Position numbers and translations under genes: made by a program. A DNA stretch of 29,014 nucleotides from Bacilli bacterium (GTDB taxonomy: Bacteria; Bacillota_I; Bacilli_A; RF39; UBA660), in assembly GCA_900772445.1 (NCBI GenBank), contig CAAHEL010000054.1, forward strand, positions 1 through 29,014. Direction: 5' to 3'. The notes under the pieces were generated by a model that saw nothing but the letters and a program-made list of their open reading frames with translations, ran no database searches and was not told the origin of the DNA. This document shows, piece after piece, positions 7,052 through 14,399 of the stretch. How positions within the stretch are numbered: the stretch's first letter is position 1; the number at the start of each line of letters is the position of its first letter.

Positions 7052-9289
7052 ATGAATTTAAAGGGAAGAGATTTTCTTAAATTATTAGATTATACACCCG
7101 AAGAAATAAGATACCTATTAAAATTATCTAAAAGATTTAAAGAATTAAAACGAAAACGTATTCCCCATAAATTTTTAAAAGGAAAAAATGTAGCATTATT
7201 GTTTGAAAAAGATTCAACTAGAACAAGATGCTCTTTTGAAGTTGCTAGTTATGACTTAGGTATGCATTGCACTTACCTAGGTCCGACTGGTAGTCAAATG
7301 GGTAAAAAAGAATCAATTGCCGATACCGCTAGAGTCCTTGCAAAAATATATGACGGAATAGAATATAGAGGATTTTCACAAACAATAGTCGAAGACTTAG
7401 CAAAATACTCAAGTGTTCCAGTTTGGAATGGACTTACCGATGAATTTCATCCAACCCAAATGCTTGCTGATTTCTTAACTATCGAAGAAAATTTTGGAAG
7501 TTTAAAAGACTTACAATTAACATTTATTGGAGATGCTAGAAACAATGCCGGAAACTCCCTAATGGTAATATGTGCCAAATTAGGAGTAAACTTTGTTGCT
7601 TGTGGACCAAAAGAATTATGGCCTGAAGAAACACTCGTAAATACTTGTAAAGAAATTGCCAAAGTTACTGGTAGCAAAATAAAAATAACTGATGATATCA
7701 ACGAAGGAGTAAAAAATAGTAATATAATTTATGCCGACGTTTGGGTATCAATGGGTGAACCAGAAGAAAAATGGAAAGAAAGAATAGCATTATTAAATAA
7801 ATATCAAGTAACAATGGATATAATGAAGAAAGCAGCATCAAAAGTAATATTTATGCATGCTTTACCATCATTTCACGATTTAAACACAACCATTGCTAAA
7901 GATATATATAATAAATTTGGACTACCAGAAATGGAAGTTACAAACGAAGTATTTGAAAGCAAATATTCAAAAGTATTTGATGAAGCAGGTAACAGAATGC
8001 ATACCATAAAAGCAGTTATGTATGCAACCTTATCAGATAACGAAGAAATTTGGAAGGAGAAGGAAATGAAAGCAATAAATAATTATAGTGAAATCGCACC
8101 TTTAAAAACAGTGTTATTACATAGACCAGGTAACGAATATCTAAACTTGACACCAAATACACTACAAAGATTATTATTTGACGATATCCCATACCTAAAA
8201 ATAGCAAAACAAGAACACGACGCTTTTGCTGAAGCACTAAGAAACGAAGGGGTTGAAGTAGTTTACTTGGTTGACTTAGTAGCTGAAGCATTAGACACAG
8301 CAGAAACAGTAAGAAAACAATTTATCAAACAATTTATCAGAGAAGGCGGAGTTACTTCCCAAAAAATATTTGATATAGTATATGATTTCTTAAATAAAAT
8401 AAAAGATAACAAAGAATTAGTTAGTAAATGTATCGAAGGAATTGACGCTAGTGAATTAAAACAATTAAGAGAAAGTTCAGGATTTTATGCCACTAGAGAT
8501 ATTGGTAAAATGATACTAGACCCATTACCAAATCTATATGCTCCAAGAGATCCATTTGCTACAATTGGAAATGGCGTTTCATTACATAAAATGTTTTCTG
8601 TAACAAGATGTAGAGAAACAATCTTTGGAGAATATATCTTTAAATATCATCCAAAATACAATAAAACAAAATTATACTATAACAGAGATGAATCATATAG
8701 TATCGAAGGTGGAGATATTCAAGTATTAAGTGATAAAGTTCTTGCAATTGGTATATCAGAAAGAACTGAACCAGATGCCATTGCTAACCTAGCAAGAAAT
8801 ATCTTTAAAGATAAAACAACAAAATTTGAAACAGTATTAGCAATAGATATCCCAGATGAAAGAAGTTTTATGCACTTAGATACCGTAATGACAAGAGTAG
8901 ATTACAAAAAATTTGCCGTACATTCACACGTAATGAATATCTCAACAGTATATGAAATAAAGAAAAGTAAAACTGGAGATATAGCAATAAAAGAATTAAA
9001 TTTATCATTAGATAAAATATTAGAAAAATATCTAAAAATAGATAAAGTTGAATTAATAAAATGCGGTAATGGTAACAGAATTGCTGCCGAAAGAGAACAA
9101 TGGAGTGATGGAGTTAACTTCTTATGTGTAAGACCAGGGGTTGTAATTGCATATGATAGAAACTTTATTACAAACGACGCCTTAAGAAAACACGGCGTAA
9201 GAGTAATTGAAATTCCAAGTTGTGAATTATCTCGTGGGCGTGGAGGACCACACTGTATGAGTATGGCATTAGTAAGGGAGGATAAATAA
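7052..9289 (+). CDS. Ornithine carbamoyltransferase-arginine deiminase fusion (OTC-1/ADI-2)
   Basis: This single 745-codon frame joins an ornithine carbamoyltransferase (about residues 1-333) to a complete second arginine deiminase (339-745). OTC half: STRTR, DARNN, FHPTQ and the ornithine loop DVWVSMGEP are intact, but the family motif HCLP reads HALP (Ala270, codon GCT at 7859-7861). ADI half: SIEGGD, MHLD, REQW and the nucleophile Cys735 are present, but the residues before the catalytic Arg-Asp are A-P (497-498) instead of F-T. The linker WKEKEM is the former ADI ribosome site read in frame, and ATG 8066 still has that site, so a separate ADI-2 may also be made. OTC-1 aligns with OTC-2 without gaps to residue 329. 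Either half may be catalytically altered. Confidence 0.93.
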   Translation: MNLKGRDFLKLLDYTPEEIRYLLKLSKRFKELKRKRIPHKFLKGKNVALLFEKDSTRTRCSFEVASYDLGMHCTYLGPTGSQMGKKESIADTARVLAKIYDGIEYRGFSQTIVEDLAKYSSVPVWNGLTDEFHPTQMLADFLTIEENFGSLKDLQLTFIGDARNNAGNSLMVICAKLGVNFVACGPKELWPEETLVNTCKEIAKVTGSKIKITDDINEGVKNSNIIYADVWVSMGEPEEKWKERIALLNKYQVTMDIMKKAASKVIFMHALPSFHDLNTTIAKDIYNKFGLPEMEVTNEVFESKYSKVFDEAGNRMHTIKAVMYATLSDNEEIWKEKEMKAINNYSEIAPLKTVLLHRPGNEYLNLTPNTLQRLLFDDIPYLKIAKQEHDAFAEALRNEGVEVVYLVDLVAEALDTAETVRKQFIKQFIREGGVTSQKIFDIVYDFLNKIKDNKELVSKCIEGIDASELKQLRESSGFYATRDIGKMILDPLPNLYAPRDPFATIGNGVSLHKMFSVTRCRETIFGEYIFKYHPKYNKTKLYYNRDESYSIEGGDIQVLSDKVLAIGISERTEPDAIANLARNIFKDKTTKFETVLAIDIPDERSFMHLDTVMTRVDYKKFAVHSHVMNISTVYEIKKSKTGDIAIKELNLSLDKILEKYLKIDKVELIKCGNGNRIAAEREQWSDGVNFLCVRPGVVIAYDRNFITNDALRKHGVRVIEIPSCELSRGRGGPHCMSMALVREDK
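8054..8068 (+). promoter_or_regulatory. Internal ribosome-binding site and ATG inside the OTC-ADI fusion
   Basis: AAGGAG at 8054-8059 lies 6 nt before the in-frame ATG 8066-8068, which is an ideal Shine-Dalgarno spacing. Initiation here would give a free ADI-2 of 407 residues (8066-9289), almost the same length as ADI-1. The same bases encode the fusion linker (Trp334 to Met339). Confidence 0.75.
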
Positions 9290-10290
9290 TGAATTTAAAA
9301 GGAAGAGATTTTCTTAAACTATTAGATTATACACCTGAAGAAATAAGGTATTTATTAGATTTATCAAAAAAATTTAAAGAAATGAAGAAAAAAGGTATCC
9401 CACACGAATACCTAGAAGGTAAAAGTGTAGCATTATTATTTGAAAAAGATTCAACTAGAACAAGATGCTCCTTTGAAGTTGCAAGTTATGACTTGGGTAT
9501 GCATTGCACTTATCTAGGACCAACAGGCAGTCAAATGGGTAAAAAAGAATCAATTGCCGATACAGCAAGAGTTCTTGCTAAAATATATGACGGAATTGAA
9601 TATAGAGGATTCGACCAAACAATAGTTGAAGACCTAGCAAAATATTCAAGTGTACCAGTATGGAATGGACTAACTAACGAATTCCATCCAACACAAATGC
9701 TAGCAGACGTTTTAACAGTCGAAGAACACTTTGGATATCTAAAAGGAATTAACTTTGTCTTTATGGGAGATGCTAGAAACAATGTTGGAAACTCTCTAAT
9801 GGTTGTATGTTCTAAATTAGGACTTAATTTCACTTGTGTAGCACCAAAAGAATTATTCCCAGATGCTAAATTAGTAAAAGAATGTGAAAAAGTTGCTAAA
9901 GAAAGTGGTAGTACAATAACCCTAACTGAAGATGTAAAAGAAGGAACTGCCAATGCAGACGTATTATACACAGATGTTTGGGTATCAATGGGTGAACCAG
10001 AAGAAAAATGGAAAGAAAGAATAGACTTATTAAAAGATTATCAAGTAAATGATAAAGTAATGAAAAATGCTAATCCAAACGCAATATTCTTACACTGCTT
10101 ACCATCATTTCACGATTTAAATACCACGATTGGTAAAAATATTTACGAAAAATTTGGATTACCAGAAATGGAAGTTACAAATAGCGTTTTCGAAGGCAAA
10201 CAATCAAAAGTATTCGAAGAAGCAGAAAACAGAATGCATACTATAAAAGCAGTTATGTATGCAACACTTAGTGATAAAAACATATTATAG
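9289..10290 (+). CDS. arcB: Ornithine carbamoyltransferase 2, catabolic (OTC-2)
   Basis: In the arginine deiminase pathway the enzyme runs in the catabolic direction, converting citrulline and phosphate to ornithine and carbamoyl phosphate. The 333-residue protein has STRTR near residue 58, MGDARNN, FHPTQM, DVWVSMGEP and an intact HCLP (Cys270), so it looks fully active. Its ATG shares one base with the stop of the fusion gene (TAATG), which indicates coupled translation, and a GGGAGG site lies upstream. The first 80 residues are nearly identical to OTC-1 in the fusion, including at base level. This copy ends normally (stop at 10288-10290), so it shows where OTC-1 lost its stop. Confidence 0.96.
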   Translation: MNLKGRDFLKLLDYTPEEIRYLLDLSKKFKEMKKKGIPHEYLEGKSVALLFEKDSTRTRCSFEVASYDLGMHCTYLGPTGSQMGKKESIADTARVLAKIYDGIEYRGFDQTIVEDLAKYSSVPVWNGLTNEFHPTQMLADVLTVEEHFGYLKGINFVFMGDARNNVGNSLMVVCSKLGLNFTCVAPKELFPDAKLVKECEKVAKESGSTITLTEDVKEGTANADVLYTDVWVSMGEPEEKWKERIDLLKDYQVNDKVMKNANPNAIFLHCLPSFHDLNTTIGKNIYEKFGLPEMEVTNSVFEGKQSKVFEEAENRMHTIKAVMYATLSDKNIL

Positions 10291-10314
10291 TCAATTAACC
10301 AAAAGGTTTTTTGA
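10291..10314 (+). terminator. Weak hairpin with T-run after OTC-2, possible attenuator
   Basis: Two 4-bp arms (tcaa/ttga outside, aacc/ggtt inside) are separated by a 2 x 2 mismatch, with a run of six T beginning in the inner 3' arm. It is too weak to be a confident terminator, but it could reduce read-through into the carrier gene. A TAGAAT sequence at 10336-10341 could be a -10 for that gene, though its best -35 (TTGAAT) is 19 nt away. Confidence 0.3.
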
Positions 10315-10372
10315 ATAGATAGTAATAGTTAGGTGTAGAATTATTACAAAAAATAATAAGGAGGATTAAAAA

Positions 10373-11812
10373 ATGGCAAAATCAAAGAGAAAAAAGGTAA
10401 TGTTATCGTCTTTCTCAATAATATTCCTAATTATAATATTTTTAGGTATATTAACACACTTACTACCAGAAGCAGTATTCGTTAACGAAGAATTAGTTAA
10501 TGGTAGTGGAGTAATTGGAGCAACTTTATCTGATGTTTTACTTTCACCAATCTTAGGATTTGAAAACGCAGTAGATGTTGCAATATTCTTATTAATACTA
10601 GGAGGTTTCTTAAAAGTAATTAATAAAACTAAAGCACTAGAAACTGGAATAGAAGTATTAATTAAAAAACTAAAAGGAAGAGAATTAGTATTAATACCAA
10701 TTTTAATGTTTATCTTCTCAATTGGAGGAACAACATATGGTATGTTAGAAGAAACCGTAGGGTTCTATGCAATACTTTCTGCTACTATGGTTATGGCAGG
10801 AATGGATACAATTGTTGCCTCTGCTACTGTGTTATTAGGAGCAGGTGTTGGGGTTCTAGGTTCTACTATTAACCCATTCGCTGTTGGAGCAGCAGTATCT
10901 GCACTACCTGAAGGAATGGAAGTAAACCAAGGTATTATCATTGGTATTGGAGTAGTTCTTTGGATAGTTTCTTATCTAATCGCAGTATTCTTTGTAATGA
11001 AATATGCTGCAAAAGTTAAAAAAGACAAAGGTTCAACATTCTTATCTTTAAGAGAACAAACTGCAATGGAAAAGAAATATCTTAAAGAATATGATAAAGA
11101 AAAAGAAATTAAATTAAGTGGAAGTCAAAAAGCAACATTATGGTTATTTGGACTAGCATTCTTAGTAATGATTATTGGATTTATTCCTTGGGGATCATTT
11201 GGTGTTACAATGCCATCTATCACAGGAATATTAACTGGTACACCATTAGGAGACTGGTGGTTCTATGATGCTGCATTATGGTTCTTAATTATTTCAATAA
11301 TAATTGCTATAATCAATAAATTTGGCGAAAAAGGATTTGTTGATATATTCGTAGATGGAGCAGATGATATGGTTGGCGTAATCTTAATCGTAGCAATTGC
11401 TCGTGGAGCATCAGTATTAATGGGAGTTACTCACTTAGATAACTACATTATCTATAACGCTGCAGAATTACTAAAAGGTATGCCTGCTGTATTATATGCA
11501 CCACTTAACTACTTATTACATATAGTATTATCAATACTAGTACCATCATCATCAGGAATTGCCACATTATCTACACCAATTATGGCACCATTAACACAAC
11601 AATTAGGATTTAGTGTTGAAACAAATATTATGATATTAGTTGCTGCTAACGGATTAGTAAACTTAATTACTCCAACTTGTGGAGCAATTATGGGAGGTCT
11701 AGCACTTGCTAAAGTTGAATACTCAACTTGGTTTAAATGGGCTGGAAAAATCGTTCTATGTATCGGTTTAGCATCAATGGTATTATTAACATTATTTATG
11801 GTAATATTATAA
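10373..11812 (+). CDS. YfcC/ArcD-type membrane carrier, probable arginine-ornithine exchanger
   Basis: This 479-residue integral membrane protein has about 12 to 13 hydrophobic segments. It matches the YfcC family of the ion-transporter superfamily: GGFLKVINKTKALETGI near residue 77, IGGTTYGMLEETVGFY near 116, and two re-entrant-type motifs, VPSSSGIATLSTPIMAP and LVNLITPTCGAIMGG. Family members are commonly found in arc clusters in place of the classical APC-type ArcD. Arginine/ornithine exchange is inferred from its position as the last gene after two ADI/OTC pairs; the family is also linked to other substrates. An aaggagg ribosome site lies just upstream, and a strong terminator follows. 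Confidence 0.82.
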   Translation: MAKSKRKKVMLSSFSIIFLIIIFLGILTHLLPEAVFVNEELVNGSGVIGATLSDVLLSPILGFENAVDVAIFLLILGGFLKVINKTKALETGIEVLIKKLKGRELVLIPILMFIFSIGGTTYGMLEETVGFYAILSATMVMAGMDTIVASATVLLGAGVGVLGSTINPFAVGAAVSALPEGMEVNQGIIIGIGVVLWIVSYLIAVFFVMKYAAKVKKDKGSTFLSLREQTAMEKKYLKEYDKEKEIKLSGSQKATLWLFGLAFLVMIIGFIPWGSFGVTMPSITGILTGTPLGDWWFYDAALWFLIISIIIAIINKFGEKGFVDIFVDGADDMVGVILIVAIARGASVLMGVTHLDNYIIYNAAELLKGMPAVLYAPLNYLLHIVLSILVPSSSGIATLSTPIMAPLTQQLGFSVETNIMILVAANGLVNLITPTCGAIMGGLALAKVEYSTWFKWAGKIVLCIGLASMVLLTLFMVIL

Positions 11813-11817
11813 TTATT

Positions 11818-11846
11818 AGTAATCACGAAAGTGGTTACTTTTTTAT
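11818..11846 (+). terminator. Strong rho-independent terminator closing the arginine operon
   Basis: A 9-bp stem (agtaatcac with gtggttact, one G-T pair) closed by a GAAA tetraloop is followed by six or more T. It begins 5 nt after the carrier stop codon. Confidence 0.93.
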
Positions 11847-11852
11847 TGTTAA

Positions 11853-11929
11853 ACTTCACACCAGATTTTATTGTTTCATAAAATTAAGCACTAAATAATT
11901 CTTAATTTTACTTCACACCAGATTTTATT
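11853..11929. repeat. Two 20-bp direct repeats flanking a 10-bp inverted repeat
   Basis: The 20-bp sequence beginning ACTTCACACCAG occurs identically at 11853-11872 and 11910-11929. Between the copies TAAAATTAAG (11879-11888) and CTTAATTTTA (11901-11910) form a perfect inverted repeat around a 12-nt loop. The element fills the gap between the arc terminator and clpC. It is not a CIRCE box and does not match the CtsR heptads. It may be a paired operator for clpC or a small mobile-element remnant. Confidence 0.8.
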
Positions 11930-12024
11930 AAACCTTTTTTATTACTTTTTTTGTAACATTTTAAGTGTTTAAAAAACGAAAAATTAGAACATAATATCAT
12001 AGAATACATTGAAAGGAGTATTTT

Positions 12025-14331
12025 ATGATAGGAAATTTTAACGAAGAAGCACAAAAAATATTATTAAATGCTAAATTAGAAATGATTGAATTAAAACATC
12101 CATACATAGGAACAGAACACCTAATATTAGCAATACTAAAAAGTAACACAAACCTAGCAAAAAAACTGAAAGATTACGAATTAACCTATGATAAGTTTAA
12201 AGAAGAAATAATTAAAATAATTGGCGTAGGTAGTAAAAAATCAGAATATTACTTATATACACCATTATTTAAAAAAATTATGCAAAATGCCATCTTAGAT
12301 AGCAAAGAAAATAATAATGGAGAAGTAACAATAGAACATTTGTTTTCTGCGTTTCTAGAAGAAGGCGAAGGAATAGCAATAAGAATACTAATTGGTATGG
12401 GAATAGATGTCGAAGATATGTATGATGAATTTTCAAGTAGTCTCATAAAAAAACATAACAAAAGAAATAAAAAACTATTACTTGAAGAACTAGGAACAAA
12501 TATCACATACAAAGCAAAAAATAACGAACTAGACCCCGTAATAGATAGAGAAAAAGAAGTAAAAAGACTTATCGAAGTCTTATGTCGAAGAACCAAAAAT
12601 AATCCAATATTAATAGGAAAAGCAGGAGTAGGTAAAACTGCCATTGTCGAAGAATTAGCAAGATTAATTGTCAAAGAAGAAGTACCTAATAATATCGTTG
12701 GTAAAAAAATAATTTCTCTAGATATGGCATCTGCAGTATCAGGAACAAAATATCGTGGAGAATTCGAAGAAAGAATGAAAAAAATATTAAAAGAACTCGA
12801 AGATAACGAAGACATAATACTTTTTATTGATGAAATACATACCTTAGTAGGAGCAGGAGGTGCCGAAGGTGCCATTGATGCCTCCAATATCTTAAAGCCA
12901 GCATTAGCAAGAGGAAAAATAAGATGTATCGGTGCAACAACATATGACGAATATAAAAAATTCATTGAAAAAGATTCTGCACTAGAAAGAAGATTTCAAA
13001 AAATAGTCATCGAAGAACCAACAGTCGAACAAACAAAAAATATCTTACTAAAAATAAAACCAATCTATGAAAGATACCATCACGTAAAAATTGATAACAA
13101 AATCATCGACAAAATAATAACACTATCAGAAAAATACATATATGATAGAAATAGACCAGATAAATGTATAGATATATTAGATGAAGTATGCTCTAAAGTA
13201 AGTATTAAAGAAGATAAAAATACTAAAAACATCAAAGAATTAAAAAATACCCTAAATAAAATAAATAAAGAAAAAAATAGTCTAATCATAGAAAATAACA
13301 TAGATAAAGCATATCTTTATAGAAAAGAAGAAACAAATATCATAAATAAATTAAACGAATTACAATTAAATTATAAATATAAAAACAAAGAAGTAACCGA
13401 AGAAGACATAGCAAATGTCATTAATATTAAAACTAAAATACCAATCTATGAAATCTTAGAAGACTCCCAAAAAACAATATCCCTAATAGAAGAAAATCTA
13501 AAACAAGAAATAATAGGGCAAGATAACGCTATAAATAAATTAGTAAAAATAACTAAAAAAATAAAACTAGGATATAAAGATAATAAATGTAATTCAATTA
13601 TGTTTGTTGGACCCTCTGGAGTAGGTAAAACTATGTTAACAAAAATATTTGCTACCAATATGGTTGGATTAGATAATTACATAAGACTAGATATGAGTGA
13701 ATACTCTGATAGTACATCAGTAAATAAAATCGTCGGTTCTTCACCAGGATATATTGGATATGATGATAATAAAAATATTTTGGAAGAAATAAGAAATAAA
13801 CCAAATGCTATAATTTTATTAGATGAAATAGAAAAAGCACACCCTCTAGTAATAAATTTATTATATCAAATACTAGATTATGGCAAAATAAAAGATAGCA
13901 AAGGCAATATCATAAGATTTGATAATAACATAATAATAATGACATCAAATATTGGATATGAAAAAAATAAAGTAGGATTTACTGAAACCAATAACGATAA
14001 CATCATTAGTAATCTTAAAAACGAATTTAGCACATCTTTTATAAATAGAATAGATGATATCATTATATTTAATAATCTAACCGAAGAAGATATAACCAAA
14101 ATAATAAAAAATAAAATAAATACCATCAAAACCAAATATAAAGATAAAATCAAAGTATCAATATCAAATAACATCATAAAAGAACTAACTACCAGTTGTG
14201 ATTATCAAATATTTGGAGCAAGAAGAATAGATAAAATAATAGCAAATAAAATAGAAAACATAATAATAGATGCCATCATAGAAAATAAAAAACAAATAAC
14301 TATTACCTCCTTAGAAGAAATAAAAGTATAA
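12025..14331 (+). CDS. clpC: ClpC-type AAA+ unfoldase (Clp protease ATPase subunit)
   Basis: This 768-residue two-ring Hsp100 protein unfolds substrates for ClpP. Domains: Clp-N double repeat (about 1-145), first AAA+ with Walker A GKAGVGKT (198-205, where GEPGVGKT is usual) and Walker B ILFIDEIHT, ALERRF arginine finger, a short charged coiled-coil middle domain (about 395-440), and second AAA+ with GPSGVGKT (529-536), IILLDEIEKAHP and FINRIDD. The loop V650-G-F is the ClpP-docking tripeptide, and with the short middle domain it favours ClpC over ClpB. A good aaaggag site precedes the ATG. It stands alone, without ctsR, mcsA or mcsB. The second half is very rich in Asn, Lys and Ile. Confidence 0.9.
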   Translation: MIGNFNEEAQKILLNAKLEMIELKHPYIGTEHLILAILKSNTNLAKKLKDYELTYDKFKEEIIKIIGVGSKKSEYYLYTPLFKKIMQNAILDSKENNNGEVTIEHLFSAFLEEGEGIAIRILIGMGIDVEDMYDEFSSSLIKKHNKRNKKLLLEELGTNITYKAKNNELDPVIDREKEVKRLIEVLCRRTKNNPILIGKAGVGKTAIVEELARLIVKEEVPNNIVGKKIISLDMASAVSGTKYRGEFEERMKKILKELEDNEDIILFIDEIHTLVGAGGAEGAIDASNILKPALARGKIRCIGATTYDEYKKFIEKDSALERRFQKIVIEEPTVEQTKNILLKIKPIYERYHHVKIDNKIIDKIITLSEKYIYDRNRPDKCIDILDEVCSKVSIKEDKNTKNIKELKNTLNKINKEKNSLIIENNIDKAYLYRKEETNIINKLNELQLNYKYKNKEVTEEDIANVINIKTKIPIYEILEDSQKTISLIEENLKQEIIGQDNAINKLVKITKKIKLGYKDNKCNSIMFVGPSGVGKTMLTKIFATNMVGLDNYIRLDMSEYSDSTSVNKIVGSSPGYIGYDDNKNILEEIRNKPNAIILLDEIEKAHPLVINLLYQILDYGKIKDSKGNIIRFDNNIIIMTSNIGYEKNKVGFTETNNDNIISNLKNEFSTSFINRIDDIIIFNNLTEEDITKIIKNKINTIKTKYKDKIKVSISNNIIKELTTSCDYQIFGARRIDKIIANKIENIIIDAIIENKKQITITSLEEIKV

Positions 14332-14345
14332 TTTTCTTTTCCATA

Positions 14346-14374
14346 TTTACAAATAACATTACTTTTGCTATAAT
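14346..14374 (+). promoter_or_regulatory. Extended -10 promoter of the CapA-like gene
   Basis: TTTACA at 14346-14351, a 17-nt spacer with TGC just before TATAAT at 14369-14374. It lies between the clpC stop (14331) and the ATG at 14400, and no clear terminator precedes it. Confidence 0.82.
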
Positions 14375-14399
14375 TACCATAAGAAGTAGGAAGTGAATT

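Noticed and set aside
7052..9289. OTC-ADI fusion as a sequencing frameshift artefact
   Set aside because: Both halves are in the same frame and the linker codons are ordinary. An indel error would put the halves in different frames, so only a stop-codon substitution could create it. Read mapping is still worthwhile.
9531..9971. Minus-strand 146-codon open frame inside OTC-2
   Set aside because: It lies wholly inside a strongly conserved gene and has no recognisable protein features; it is a shadow frame.
11853..11929. Direct repeats as a minimal CRISPR array
   Set aside because: Only two 20-bp units are present, the intervening 37 bp holds a perfect inverted repeat, and no cas gene is near.
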